Origin: Moraxella sp.
GTDB lineage: Bacteria > Pseudomonadota > Gammaproteobacteria > Pseudomonadales > Moraxellaceae
Direction: 5' to 3'
Assembly: GCA_030528385.1 (NCBI GenBank)
Contig: JAUMYZ010000011.1
Coordinates: forward strand, 1 to 44,099
DNA length: 44,099 bases
Below the pieces are notes generated by a model. It was not told the DNA's origin. It was given only the letters and a program-made list of their open reading frames with translations, and ran no database searches. Numbering within the stretch: the first letter of the stretch is position 1; each line of letters starts with the position of its first letter. The translations under genes were made by a program, and so were the position numbers. This document shows positions 35,107 to 44,099 of the stretch, in pieces.

Positions 35107-37158
35107 ATGTTTGTTTTAAATACCGAGCAAAATCAAGCCTTAGACAAAATACAAGAATTTATTTTTAATGATGATCTTGATGTGTTTATTTTGCGTGGTA
35201 GTGCAGGCACGGGAAAAACCACACTAATTTCACAATTGATTTTGAGGCTTGATCAAGTCAACTGTTCATACGCCTTATTAGCACCCACAGGGCGTGCATC
35301 TCGTATATTGGGTGCCAAGATTCACAGTATAACAGGAAATAATACCAATACAAAAACCATTCATAGTTGCATCTACTCATTTGAGCATATCCAAATTAAC
35401 GATAACGAAGAATTATCAGTAAATGACCCTGTATTAAGATTTATATACCCTTTAAAACACGATGAATCACCTGTTAAATTACTTATCATTGATGAATCAT
35501 CAATGATTGGCGATAAAGAAAATAAAGGCGATGTTATGCAATTTGGTTCAGGAAGACTTTTAAAGGATATCGTAGAATTCGCTCGCATTGGGCGACTTGG
35601 CAGAAATGACGACCATACCACAAAAATATTGTTTATGGGTGATCTAGCCCAATTACCACCTGTTGGTGAAAATGACTCCTGTGCATTATCTGATGATTAT
35701 CTAAATAAAAATTATCAATTAAGTGTTTCATCATTTGATTTAACACAAATCATGCGACAGGCAATTGACAGTAATGTACTAACAGAAGCAACAAACTTAA
35801 AAAATTCTATCAATGATAATAACTTCAATCACTTTGAAATAAAAATCAATGACAATGATATAAAACAGCTTGACAAAATACAAGCATTAGAGTGGATTGT
35901 TGATAATATTCAAAATAAAATTTCAAGTGTTGCCGTTGTTTATTCTAATAGCGACGCCTTAGGATATAATCAAGCCATTCGTGAAAAATTATATAACAGA
36001 CCCTTATTAACCATACAAGAAAGCGATTTGTTACTAATTAACAAAAATTCTAATTTACATCAATTAAGTAATGGTGATTTAGTAAAAGTAACTCATGTTG
36101 GTAATTATGAAGAAAGATCCATTTCGCTAAAAGTTAAAGATAAACAGACAAATATAACAGAAACAAAACATGTTATTTTAAAATTTAGAAATATTACCGT
36201 TGCTTATGAAAACCATAATGTAGGTATTATATACACTAATTGTTTGATTTTGGAAAATCTATTAGATTCGCCAGACAGGGAATTATCGGCATTAGACCAA
36301 AGAGCATTATATGTTGATTTAAGAATGAGACATTCAGGCATTGCACCGCAATCACTAAATTTTAAAGAAATTTTAAAATCAGACCCTTACTTTAATGCTT
36401 TGCAGGTTAAATATGGTTATGCGATTACTTGCCATAAAGCACAAGGTGGAGAATGGGAAAATGTTTTATTAGATTTTGCAAACATAAAAGGTTTTAATAA
36501 TGCCAATTTTTTCCGTTGGGCATATACAGCTATTACTCGTACATCAAAAAACTTACTTTTAGTTAATCCACCCCAGTTTTCTAGCACAAGCTCAATGAAA
36601 TGGATGGATATTGGTAGTAAAAATGCAACTACAATTGCTCCACAAAACCAGCCATTAGAAAAAATTCATGAAACCTTACAAGATCGTTGGAGAAATCTAG
36701 GTTTTCAAATTGTAGATTTAAAACATATGCAATATTGTGAACGATATACCTTAAATTGCAATAATCGAATGATTGAAGTTCAGTATTATTATAATGGTAA
36801 ATTTTCAATTAGCTGCTTTGAGATATTGCCAAATCAAAATTTAGATAATATCTTGTCCAATCAAATATTATCTGCATTCCAAGATTTAACAAATAATAAG
36901 CAATTGCAGAATCATAATGACTTTATTCAAGAATTTTTAGAAAATATTGATAAAATATTAAAAAATACCAATATCAAAATTCAAAATCATCAATTATTAT
37001 CTTATAAACTAAGAATAACATTTTCTGACGAAAATAGAATGGGTGCAATCGATTTTAATTTTAACGGTAAAAAGCAATGGACAAGTGTTCAAGAGGTTGG
37101 CGGTATAGGTGCCACACAAGGCTTATATCAAGAGATTCAACAGTTGATGATTAATTAG
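35107..37158 (+). CDS. SF1B (RecD/Pif1-like) helicase with an unknown C-terminal region
   Basis: The 683-residue product carries the superfamily 1 set: Walker A GSAGTGKTT (31-39), APTGRAS (59-65), Walker B LLIIDESSM (125-133), motif III MGDLAQLPP (177-185), and the late motifs TCHKAQGGEW (441-450) and AYTAITR (472-478). It acts on nucleic acid with ATP. Residues 490-683 are not recognised and may bind a partner or substrate. The DNA is visibly more AT-rich than valS. An AGGGA site precedes the ATG. The next gene follows after 11 bases, so they work as a unit. It may be a defence or genome-maintenance system; no known named system is claimed. Confidence 0.88.
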   Translation: MFVLNTEQNQALDKIQEFIFNDDLDVFILRGSAGTGKTTLISQLILRLDQVNCSYALLAPTGRASRILGAKIHSITGNNTNTKTIHSCIYSFEHIQINDNEELSVNDPVLRFIYPLKHDESPVKLLIIDESSMIGDKENKGDVMQFGSGRLLKDIVEFARIGRLGRNDDHTTKILFMGDLAQLPPVGENDSCALSDDYLNKNYQLSVSSFDLTQIMRQAIDSNVLTEATNLKNSINDNNFNHFEIKINDNDIKQLDKIQALEWIVDNIQNKISSVAVVYSNSDALGYNQAIREKLYNRPLLTIQESDLLLINKNSNLHQLSNGDLVKVTHVGNYEERSISLKVKDKQTNITETKHVILKFRNITVAYENHNVGIIYTNCLILENLLDSPDRELSALDQRALYVDLRMRHSGIAPQSLNFKEILKSDPYFNALQVKYGYAITCHKAQGGEWENVLLDFANIKGFNNANFFRWAYTAITRTSKNLLLVNPPQFSSTSSMKWMDIGSKNATTIAPQNQPLEKIHETLQDRWRNLGFQIVDLKHMQYCERYTLNCNNRMIEVQYYYNGKFSISCFEILPNQNLDNILSNQILSAFQDLTNNKQLQNHNDFIQEFLENIDKILKNTNIKIQNHQLLSYKLRITFSDENRMGAIDFNFNGKKQWTSVQEVGGIGATQGLYQEIQQLMIN

Positions 37159-37169
37159 TAGGGATTGCC

Positions 37170-38582
37170 ATGAGTTCAAAAGAGATATTTGCACTAAGAA
37201 GACAAGGTCAATCTGGTGAGGCTTTAAATTTGGCACGCCAACAATACCTCAATTTTCAAAATGATGAGTGGTTTATAAGAGCATATGGTTGGGCATTGTA
37301 TGATCATGTTAAAAAGATCGTACAAGATTATGAAAATGGTCAGATTTATGCTGCGGTATTAAATAATCAATTATCGCCACTCATGCAAGAATTTTCACGT
37401 ATTGGCAATCCCTTGAGAAGAGATATGTGTTTTTCCCAGTTTTTAACACTTGCTAATAAAGTCGCTAAAGATTGGAATGAATTTTTGTATTTTGCACGTT
37501 GGGTGGGTGTCGATAGTTTTTCTGATGATGATGAACAACCTTACACTACTGATAATGGAGATAGAATAGCCCCATTAGCAGAGCGTTTTATTCGTGCTAT
37601 TGCTCGTGAAGTTACTAATAAATACCGCCAAATAAACGATAACGAGTTATTAACTTGGGGAAAATCAATTATAAAATACGCATTAGAAAAATATCCCAAT
37701 GATCAATGGTTGTATTACTATCAAAGTAAGGTATTTTTGGCGGAAAATGACACCCAATCAGCTATTAAGTTTCTAATACCTGTCATTCATCGTCAATCCA
37801 AGTCAGCATGGATATGGGCTTTATTGGGTAGCATTCTAAATAACAATCCAGAACAATCTTTAATTTGTTATATTCATGCAACGCAAATTGCAAGAGAAGA
37901 ACAGGAACTTGCTAAGATAAGAATTATCTTAGCAAATAAACTGGTTCAACTATCTCGCTATAATAAGGCAGGGTATCAAGTTAAGAAGGCTTTAGAATAT
38001 CGTGCAAATAATAATTTTAGACTTACTGATGAGTTATTGAATTTAAAAAATAGCCAATGGTATAATCAAGTAGAAAATGAAAACTCATTTAAGCCTTGTG
38101 ATATTGTTAAAAATCAAGCTAAAGAGTTAATCGTGGATTTAGATAAGGATAATATTTATTATGAGCGTTATATTATAGACCACCATAACACACACAAGGA
38201 AATGACCTACGTAGTCAACTCATTGGAAAAAGGTACTGCACTTTTTCATAAAAAATTTTCAGATATTGCAAAACTTGAAATCGGCACGGCAATTGATATT
38301 GCTTTTTCTAAAATAGGACAAAAGAGACCTTTATCTTATAAGGTCTCTGATGAAGGTGAGATCGCAGGGTTTTGCCAAGTTTTTAGTGGTCAGGTTTTGA
38401 AAAAATCAGAGCAAAACTTTGCTTTTTTAAAAAGTAATCTTGATGGTGTTTTTATTCCGCCAAATTTATGCCAATCTTTTGAGAATGATACGGAATATAA
38501 AGTCCAATGTTTGGCGATAAAAAGTAAAAATAAACAGGGTAAAATTGGCTGGCGGGCAATTAGGATTCTGACAGTTAATTAA
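37170..38582 (+). CDS. helical-repeat protein with a C-terminal cold-shock-type domain
   Basis: The 470-residue product is mostly helical, with repeat-like text (SGEALNLARQQYLNFQNDEWFIRAYGWALYDH; later WLYYYQSKVFLAENDTQSAIKFLIPVI, WIWALLGSILNNNPEQSLICYIHATQI) that suggests TPR-like units over about 1-300. Residues about 405-466 look like a cold-shock OB fold: SGQVLKKSEQNFAFLK, GVFIPPNL, YKVQCLAIKSKNKQGK, GWRAI. A less clear OB-like stretch precedes it (about 335-395). Such a protein may bind single-stranded RNA or DNA and pair with the helicase. It has a GGGAT site, and its gene is 11 bases after the helicase gene. Same AT-rich composition. Function unknown. Confidence 0.75.
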   Translation: MSSKEIFALRRQGQSGEALNLARQQYLNFQNDEWFIRAYGWALYDHVKKIVQDYENGQIYAAVLNNQLSPLMQEFSRIGNPLRRDMCFSQFLTLANKVAKDWNEFLYFARWVGVDSFSDDDEQPYTTDNGDRIAPLAERFIRAIAREVTNKYRQINDNELLTWGKSIIKYALEKYPNDQWLYYYQSKVFLAENDTQSAIKFLIPVIHRQSKSAWIWALLGSILNNNPEQSLICYIHATQIAREEQELAKIRIILANKLVQLSRYNKAGYQVKKALEYRANNNFRLTDELLNLKNSQWYNQVENENSFKPCDIVKNQAKELIVDLDKDNIYYERYIIDHHNTHKEMTYVVNSLEKGTALFHKKFSDIAKLEIGTAIDIAFSKIGQKRPLSYKVSDEGEIAGFCQVFSGQVLKKSEQNFAFLKSNLDGVFIPPNLCQSFENDTEYKVQCLAIKSKNKQGKIGWRAIRILTVN

Positions 38583-38631
38583 AGAGGTAGGATGTGTAAG
38601 ATCGTCTAAAGTCATTATGTGTGGACTTATA

Positions 38632-39534
38632 TCACCCCACAAGACCACTCGCCACCCCAAACACCCCACAATGTGCCTTAACAATATCATCAATATCGGG
38701 TGAATAACCACCACCCATCACCACTGCCACAGGGATACCTGCCTTATAAGCGGTGGTGAGCACCAACCTGTCTCGCTCATAACAGCCCTGTATGGTCAGC
38801 GATAATTTGCCCAGTTTATCCGTCGCCAGCACGTCCACACCCGCTTGATAAAACAACATATCAGGGTCAAAGTCACAGATAATCTTGGGCAAAGTCTCGC
38901 CCAAAATTGCCAAATATTCACCATCGCCCGTACCGTCATCTAGCTCAATGTCCAAATCAGACGGCGGTTTATAAAAGGGATAATTCTTTTTGCCGTGCAT
39001 ACTAAACACAAAAACACAAGGATGATGTGCCATGATAGACGCATTGCCATTGCCTTGATGGACGTCCAAATCCACAATCAAAATCCGCCGAGCTTGCCTG
39101 CGATTTAATAAAAGATGACTGGCGATACAGATGTCATTAAACACACAAAAGCCTTCGCCATGGTCAGCAAAGGCATGGTGTGTACCACCTGATGTGGATA
39201 GGCTCACGCCATATTGCTTGGCGTACAAAGCACATTCATAAGTCCCATGAGCGATATATCGCTCACGCTTGACCAAGTCTTTTGACATTGGCAGTCCGAT
39301 TTTGCGGATTTCTTGGGGGCTTAATGTGCCTGTGTTGAGTTTGTGCCAGTAGTTGGGCGTGTGTGTGCTTAAAATCTCGCTTTCGGATAACAGTTGTGGG
39401 TGAAACAAGTTATCCTGCGTGATGATGCCATCAGCAAGCAGTTTTTTGGGGATGAGTTCATATTTTGCCATCGGAAAACGATGACCTTCTGGCAGGGCAT
39501 GACAAAACAGTGGCGAGTGGGCGATTTTTAGCAT
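38632..39534 (-). CDS. histone deacetylase family zinc hydrolase
   Basis: The 300-residue product (ATG at 39534; a TTG four codons upstream is possible) belongs to the class II histone deacetylase/AcuC family. Catalytic-site residues are visible: GGTHHAF with H119/H120, DLDVHQGNG with metal ligands D157 and H159, and the last metal Asp in YQAGVDVLA. In bacteria members remove acetyl groups from proteins, polyamines or small molecules; the substrate here is unknown. Its ribosome-binding site is weak. The YbjN-like gene lies 40 bases upstream on the same strand, so they are probably co-transcribed. Confidence 0.9.
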   Translation of the reverse strand: MLKIAHSPLFCHALPEGHRFPMAKYELIPKKLLADGIITQDNLFHPQLLSESEILSTHTPNYWHKLNTGTLSPQEIRKIGLPMSKDLVKRERYIAHGTYECALYAKQYGVSLSTSGGTHHAFADHGEGFCVFNDICIASHLLLNRRQARRILIVDLDVHQGNGNASIMAHHPCVFVFSMHGKKNYPFYKPPSDLDIELDDGTGDGEYLAILGETLPKIICDFDPDMLFYQAGVDVLATDKLGKLSLTIQGCYERDRLVLTTAYKAGIPVAVVMGGGYSPDIDDIVKAHCGVFGVASGLVG

Positions 39535-39574
39535 GGCTTTTGACAATCATTACTGTTTTAAAGACTTTGAAAAA

Positions 39575-40168
39575 CTATTGATAAGTGCGTGTCGGTAAAA
39601 AGAAAGTAGTTATCTCATCGCTCTTTGGCACAACATCATCGCCCAATTTTTGAGCAATCAACTCATCAATATCGCCATTGGTCAGCACCGTTTGCACCGT
39701 GTCTTTAGTAAGTACCACCAGCTCGGCAAGCATTTGTAGATGATAATCAAGCATTTCTTTGCTGATAGCACCAAAGCGAGTGTTGATGGTTAATTTGGCG
39801 TATGCCTCACCATGTTCACCATCAAAGCCCAAACTGCCATGCACCAACACCAAATTCATCTGTGCCAGAGCTGTCAGTATTTGCAAATAATAAGACGCTG
39901 GCACCGTCTGCTCTAATATGCCCAACATGGACACCACCCCGCTGTCTTCATTGACTAAAATCACAAAAGTCCAATCATGAGTGTGGTCGCTAAAGCCTGC
40001 CATCAGATGATGGACACTGCCTTTCATGTCGTGTTTGTATCGCCAACCACACTCATCTAGCCACGCTGTCAGCTCTTGGCTGATGGGCTTATCTGGCTTT
40101 GGGCTGGCGGGTTTAGACCGTTTGGGCAAACTCAACAACTGGCGAATTTTTTTAAAAATACTCATCAT
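39575..40168 (-). CDS. YbjN-like (type III chaperone-fold) protein
   Basis: The 197-residue product has a basic N-terminal tail (FKKIRQLLSLPKRSKPASPKPDK) followed by an alpha/beta domain (about 33-180) with SQELTAWLDECGWRYKHDM, a long strand run and the helix YYLQILTALAQMNLVLVHGSLG. The arrangement resembles YbjN or DUF1821-type proteins, which share a chaperone-like fold. No catalytic motif is visible. It is just upstream of the deacetylase-family gene on the same strand and divergent from ccmA. Function unknown. Confidence 0.6.
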   Translation of the reverse strand: MMSIFKKIRQLLSLPKRSKPASPKPDKPISQELTAWLDECGWRYKHDMKGSVHHLMAGFSDHTHDWTFVILVNEDSGVVSMLGILEQTVPASYYLQILTALAQMNLVLVHGSLGFDGEHGEAYAKLTINTRFGAISKEMLDYHLQMLAELVVLTKDTVQTVLTNGDIDELIAQKLGDDVVPKSDEITTFFLPTRTYQ

Positions 40169-40291
40169 TCATCACTGGATTGTTTTTAGGGCATAACAAA
40201 AAAGATAATAACAAAAATTTGCCACTTTTGCTGATTTATCTTTTTAGTTAAGCCAGATTTTGTTATCATTAAAGCTTTTTAAGATGTTTGT

Positions 40292-40906
40292 ATGAATAGC
40301 CCAACCACCACCGCGCTGCTTAGTTTGGACAAGGTTGACGTCCAGCGTGGCGACTTTGTCTTGTGCCAAAACATCTGTTTGTCGCTGTTTGCAGGCGATG
40401 TGTGTCATTTGATTGGTGAAAATGGCTTGGGCAAAACCACCTTGCTCAATCAAGTTGCAGGGCTATTGCCCACCCAAACAGGCACTGTTACTACCGATGG
40501 CGCGCCCGTCTACATCTCGCACCAACTGGGTATCAGCAAAGAGCTGACTGTCGCACAAAACTTGCGCTTTTTGTTGTCATTATATGGCGCAAACAGCGAC
40601 GATGACACCTTAGATACCGCCCTTAGAGCCGTTGGTTTGTATGGGCTTGGCGACACATCAAGCGCCCAACTGTCTGCAGGACAGACCAGACGCATTGGAC
40701 TGGCGCGACTGTTTGTACTTACCACAGCGCACAGCAAACTTTGGCTGCTTGATGAGCCACTGACCGCCCTAGATGTGGCGATGGTTAATGCCATTGAACA
40801 ACGTATACAAGACTTTGCCCAAGCGGGCGGAGCGGTGCTGACCACCAGCCATCAAGCCCTAAAAGGCAGCAACAAGCAACTAGATTTGGCGGAATTTGCC
40901 CTATGA
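40292..40906 (+). CDS. ccmA: haem exporter ATP-binding protein CcmA
   Basis: ATPase subunit of the CcmABCD complex, which releases holo-CcmE during cytochrome c maturation at the inner membrane. The 204-residue product has Walker A GENGLGKTT, signature LSAGQTRRIGLARL and Walker B LWLLDEPLTALD, the compact size of CcmA and a VYISHQLGISKELTVAQNLRF region typical of it. Its last four bases overlap the ccmB start (ATGA), so the two are translationally coupled. ccmC-H do not follow. Confidence 0.92.
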   Translation: MNSPTTTALLSLDKVDVQRGDFVLCQNICLSLFAGDVCHLIGENGLGKTTLLNQVAGLLPTQTGTVTTDGAPVYISHQLGISKELTVAQNLRFLLSLYGANSDDDTLDTALRAVGLYGLGDTSSAQLSAGQTRRIGLARLFVLTTAHSKLWLLDEPLTALDVAMVNAIEQRIQDFAQAGGAVLTTSHQALKGSNKQLDLAEFAL

Positions 40907-41571
40907 GTATTTATCAACAAATCGTCAAACGCGAATGGCAACTCAAGCGTCAAGGCATGGTGCAGTGGCTATACCCTTTGGTGCTGTTTTTGCTCATCAT
41001 TACTTTATTTCCGCTTGCCATCGGCACCGAGCCGAAGACTTTGTTGCGTTTAGCAAGCTCAGCTGTCTGGATAGCTACCTTGTTATCGCTGGTGATTGGT
41101 GTTGATGATTTGTTCCGCCCTGATTTTGATAATGGCACACTGGCACAACTGATGGTGGCGCGTGCGCCGTTGCCGTTTTGGGTGTTGGTGCGTTTGGGCA
41201 TGCACTGGTTATTTAGCGCTGGCTTTGTGTCGCTGCTGTCGCTGCTGGCGGTGCCACTGTTTGGAATGCCTTGGGCAGAAGCGTGGATATTGTTGTTGTC
41301 CATCGTGGCTGGCTCACCCATGCTGCTCATGCTCTCCGCTATCGCCAGCAGTTTGACACTCACCCTAAAAAACGGCGCGGTGCTTGTGCCACTTATTGCC
41401 TTACCCATGCAGCTGCCCGTGTTGATTTTCGCCACAGGGGCGGTGGATTTGTATGCCACAGGTTTAAATGGCTTGCCCACGCTGGCACTGCTGGGCGCAA
41501 GCAGCATTTTAGCAATTATTGTCAGTCCTTGGGCGATTGGGGCGATTTTAAAGATGGCATGGTCAAACTAA
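40903..41571 (+). CDS. ccmB: haem exporter permease CcmB
   Basis: The 222-residue inner-membrane partner of CcmA, with about six membrane segments and the CcmB-type N-terminus (KREWQLKRQGMVQWLYPLVLFLLIITLFPLAIG). The DDLFRPDFDNGTLAQLM loop and the GSPMLLMLSAIASSLT stretch fit the family (220 residues in E. coli). Its start overlaps ccmA by four bases. The end overlaps the stop side of a convergent small membrane protein gene by nine bases. No ccmC follows, so the rest of the pathway must be elsewhere or absent. Confidence 0.92.
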   Translation: MSIYQQIVKREWQLKRQGMVQWLYPLVLFLLIITLFPLAIGTEPKTLLRLASSAVWIATLLSLVIGVDDLFRPDFDNGTLAQLMVARAPLPFWVLVRLGMHWLFSAGFVSLLSLLAVPLFGMPWAEAWILLLSIVAGSPMLLMLSAIASSLTLTLKNGAVLVPLIALPMQLPVLIFATGAVDLYATGLNGLPTLALLGASSILAIIVSPWAIGAILKMAWSN

Positions 41572-41937
41572 ATACCTAATACAAAAGGACAACGCCATAA
41601 AGCACAGCATGGGTATGCCCGCAAATATAAACCACACCCAATGATGGGTTGTGTTGATTGTCCACCAAATAAACAGTGTTAGCCCCAACATGGGTACGCC
41701 TAGTCCCAACAACAAAAGCCACTGATACAGCGTGGCGATTTGCCAGCCAAAAATCTGCCAAACAAACAGCCCATAGCTCAACAAAAGCAGAGTGATGTAC
41801 AGCATATCATACATTTTATCAGCTTTTAAAAACAACCTTAACGGCAAATAATTATGCCATAGCAAATATACATACAAAAACAAGTTTGGCAGCCACAGTG
41901 GCGCAAACAAACTGAGCGTATCAAGCACAATCTCCAT
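41563..41937 (-). CDS. small membrane protein, paralogue of the one at 42023-42331
   Basis: The 124-residue product has about four membrane segments. Its middle part, YGLFVWQIFGWQIATLYQW and GLGVPML, is nearly the same as in the neighbour upstream. No domain is recognised. A GGGGTG site lies before the ATG. It converges on ccmB with a nine-base overlap, which leaves no room for a terminator between them. Function unknown. Confidence 0.7.
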   Translation of the reverse strand: MEIVLDTLSLFAPLWLPNLFLYVYLLWHNYLPLRLFLKADKMYDMLYITLLLLSYGLFVWQIFGWQIATLYQWLLLLGLGVPMLGLTLFIWWTINTTHHWVWFIFAGIPMLCFMALSFCIRYLV

Positions 41938-42022
41938 ATTTCACCCCAATTATCCCTTTGTCCATCACCACTTTATCTACAATCCCCATACAAAGCCTAT
42001 TTGTCTGTCGGACAAAAACAAA

Positions 42023-42331
42023 TCACCAAGAATCTGTCGCCATCAGCGACAAATACAGCACGCCTGCCATCAAGATGAGCATTGGCACACCCAAAACAGC
42101 CATCCATAGCCACTGATACACAGAAACAGTTTGCCAGCTAAAAATCTGCCAAACAAACAGCCCAGCACCAACAAGCAACACCAACCCATAACACAGCCAA
42201 TAAAACTTATCGGTGATGGGGTGCATCACTTGGGGCAAAACTTGACGCAGTCCAAAAGCGTACAACCCTGTCAGACACATCGGCAGTCCAATCGGTGCCA
42301 ATAAAGCCAATACCGTCCACACCATCGCCAT
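42023..42331 (-). CDS. small membrane protein, paralogue of the one at 41563-41937
   Basis: The start at 42331 (ATG) has GGAG five bases upstream; a GTG two codons earlier overlaps that site. The 102-residue product has about three membrane segments, with AGLFVWQIFSWQTVSVYQW and LGVPML matching its neighbour. The pair probably arose by tandem duplication. No function can be assigned. It is followed by its paralogue after 85 bases on the same strand. Confidence 0.7.
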   Translation of the reverse strand: MAMVWTVLALLAPIGLPMCLTGLYAFGLRQVLPQVMHPITDKFYWLCYGLVLLVGAGLFVWQIFSWQTVSVYQWLWMAVLGVPMLILMAGVLYLSLMATDSW

Positions 42332-42506
42332 ACGCACTCCATCCTTGAAAAACCGTTTAAAGCAGCCTTAGACAAGCCCAACGTTTACCACGCACAAAGG
42401 CAGCCCATCTCTTTGGTGCAACAGTTTGGCACAAAACCACTTAGCGCGTGAGCGCAAGCTGGGTGTTTTGGCGTATCTTGGGCGCTCTTATCCTATAGCA
42501 AACTTG

Positions 42507-43991
42507 TCAGTCCAGCACCTGCGTCAGCTCACCTTCCACCAAGTGCATACTGATGGCATCGGTGATTTTGACCGTTACAAATTTGCCCAAAAGCTCATCA
42601 CTCCCCCGAAAAATCACCGAACGGGTATTGTCCGCCGTGCCATGCAAATAGCCTTCTCGGCGGTTGGCACGCTCTTCTACCAACACTCGCACCACTTGAC
42701 CGACCATAGAGCGGGTTTTGGCAAAGGTGGACGCTTTGATGACTTCTTGAAAAGTGGCAAGGCGAGCCTTTTTGGTTTCAAAGCTGACATTGTCAGGCAA
42801 CTCAGACGCTGGCGTACCAGGGCGTTTTGAATAAATAAAACTGTACGAATGGTCAAAGTCCAGCTCTTTGGCAAGATTTAAGGTATCAGCAAAATCTTGG
42901 TCGCTTTCATTGGGAAAGCCAATGATAAAATCGCTGGACAAATGCAAATCGGGGCGAATGGCTCGCAATTTGGCGATTTGGGTGGTATAAACATCAATGG
43001 TGTGGTTGCGTTTCATCGCCGCCAAAATGGCGTTTGAGCCAGATTGTACAGGCAAGTGCAAATGCGACACCAGCTTAGGGATATGCTTATAGGCTTCAAT
43101 AATGTCATCGGTAAACTCTAAGGGGTGGCTGGTGGTGTAGCGAATACGCTCAATGCCATCAATATGCGACACATAGTACAAAAGTTCACTAAAACGACAA
43201 ATGGTGCCATCGTCTTTTTGACCGCGATAGCCATTGACGTTTTGACCCAAAAGATTTATCTCACGCACGCCTTGTTCGGCTAGGCTATCAATCTCTGCCA
43301 GCACATCGTCCAAGGGACGAGACAGCTCTTCGCCACGCGTATAAGGCACCACACAAAATGAACAGTATTTAGAACAGCCTTCCATGATGGAAACAAATGC
43401 CTTATAGCCTTCTACCTTGGGCTCAGGCAAAAAATCAAACTTTTCAATGCTTGGAAAAGACACGTCTACCACGCCAATGCGATTTTTGGGGGCAGGAGCG
43501 TCCACCAACTTGGCTTGCGTAGTGGTGGCGTCATAGAGCTCTGGCAAGCGGTGCAAGGTTTGCGGCCCAAACACCATGTCCACATAAGGGGCGCGTTTTT
43601 GGATATTGTCGCCTTCTTGGCTTGCCACACAACCACCCACACCGATGACCAAATTGGGATTTTTTTCTTTTAATTTACGCCAGCGACCCAGCTCACTAAA
43701 CACCTTTTCTTGGGCTTTTTCACGGATTGAGCAAGTGTTCATAATCAGCACGTCAGCTTCGTTGATGTCGTGGGTGATGACCATGCCATGACTGTCGCCC
43801 AACACATCGCCCATTTTTTGGCTGTCGTATTCGTTCATCTGACAGCCTTGGGTAACGATAAAGACTTTTTTGGGGTGGTTGCCAGCCGCTTGCTGCGGTT
43901 CATCAAGGTGATAAATGCTGTTTTGTGCCGTTGTTTGGGGATTGTGGGTTTTGGGCTGATAAGTTTTGGGATTAAAAGTAGCAACGGTCAT
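42507..43991 (-). CDS. miaB: tRNA-2-methylthio-N6-dimethylallyladenosine synthase
   Basis: Radical-SAM methylthiotransferase that adds the methylthio group to i6A37 of tRNAs. The ATG at 43991 has a GGAG site; a longer frame extends upstream past the -10 proposed below, so is rejected. The 494-residue product binds one 4Fe-4S cluster through C50, C87 and C121 ([28 protein letters not shown]) and the radical-SAM cluster through C206, C210 and C213 (CSKYCSFC). A C-terminal TRAM domain is present. An N-terminal extension of about 40 residues, lacking clear function, precedes [10 protein letters not shown]. Confidence 0.95.
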   Translation of the reverse strand: MTVATFNPKTYQPKTHNPQTTAQNSIYHLDEPQQAAGNHPKKVFIVTQGCQMNEYDSQKMGDVLGDSHGMVITHDINEADVLIMNTCSIREKAQEKVFSELGRWRKLKEKNPNLVIGVGGCVASQEGDNIQKRAPYVDMVFGPQTLHRLPELYDATTTQAKLVDAPAPKNRIGVVDVSFPSIEKFDFLPEPKVEGYKAFVSIMEGCSKYCSFCVVPYTRGEELSRPLDDVLAEIDSLAEQGVREINLLGQNVNGYRGQKDDGTICRFSELLYYVSHIDGIERIRYTTSHPLEFTDDIIEAYKHIPKLVSHLHLPVQSGSNAILAAMKRNHTIDVYTTQIAKLRAIRPDLHLSSDFIIGFPNESDQDFADTLNLAKELDFDHSYSFIYSKRPGTPASELPDNVSFETKKARLATFQEVIKASTFAKTRSMVGQVVRVLVEERANRREGYLHGTADNTRSVIFRGSDELLGKFVTVKITDAISMHLVEGELTQVLD

Positions 43992-44027
43992 GGTTTTCTC
44001 CAAGGGTTTACTAAACAGTGTTGAGCA

Positions 44028-44033
44028 ATTATA
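44028..44033 (-). promoter_or_regulatory. probable -10 element of miaB
   Basis: TATAAT on the minus strand, 37 bases before the miaB ATG. The -35 is not clear. Transcription from here would start downstream of the longer miaB frame's start, supporting the shorter protein. Confidence 0.5.
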
Positions 44034-44099
44034 ACACAGATGTCCATGCCTTAGACACAAATGACCACGTCCAGCAATGGTGCTTTTATTTGTCTCAAT

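Noticed and set aside
1-44099. CRISPR array or tRNA gene
   Set aside because: I saw no regularly spaced repeats and no cloverleaf-like segment in the intergenic regions. A computed scan would be decisive.

Overview
The window is chromosomal DNA of a Moraxella-like gammaproteobacterium (family Moraxellaceae). This rests on protein character: an Aer-type PAS protein beside a roadblock/GTPase set, BPSS1780, type B L31, an H-NS of the Bv3F/BpH3 kind, FabB, RppH and a MiaB with an N-terminal extension. It also fits the moderately AT-rich composition and the dense, short-spaced gene layout. I cannot name a species from sequence reading alone. Most of the window is ordinary housekeeping chromosome, with four accessory or unusual parts.

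Layout. 1-570: a gene-free stretch with three near-perfect tandem sigma70 promoters pointing left, plus a boxA-like element; it looks like the promoter and leader region of an rRNA operon whose genes lie off the left edge. 571-2110: a decayed autotransporter. 2260-7387: upp, a small lipoprotein, secA and hemL. 7622-12801: a possible structured RNA or leader with an intrinsic terminator, then a seven-gene same-strand cluster built around a roadblock/LC7 protein and a CvnD/MglA-type GTPase. 13176-17917: an EIIC-like membrane protein, an AT-rich DUF262 gene and ettA. 18142-27912: hisH-hisB, def, thrS, pabB, a lipoprotein hydrolase, fabB and ssb. 28163-35042: hns, a MAPEG protein, an OsmC protein, rppH, rpmE2, a BPSS1780 membrane protein and valS. 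35107-38582: an AT-rich two-gene cassette of an SF1B helicase and a helical-repeat/cold-shock protein. 38632-43991: a histone-deacetylase-family hydrolase, a YbjN-like protein, ccmA-ccmB, two paralogous small membrane proteins and miaB.

The most interesting system is at 7824-12801. A roadblock protein, an Aer-like PAS protein, a PhnD/NMT1-type solute-binding fold with no signal peptide, two proteins of unknown family, a GTPase with the TTTVAMD and GTPGQ.RF.FMW signatures of Streptomyces conservon CvnD proteins, and a last protein that may hold a second, divergent roadblock domain all sit in one direction. The parts suggest a cytoplasmic signalling complex: PAS and ligand-binding sensors feeding a small GTPase. 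There is no histidine kinase (CvnA) or DUF742 (CvnC) here, so it would be a rewired conservon-like or MglAB-like module. What it controls cannot be read from the sequence; polarity, type IV pili and surface behaviour are guesses from MglAB.

The second candidate is the helicase plus helical-repeat/cold-shock pair between valS and the deacetylase gene, whose base composition differs from its neighbours. Together with the lone DUF262 gene it may be a defence or other accessory cassette. All product names rest on motif and sequence recognition; no database search was run.
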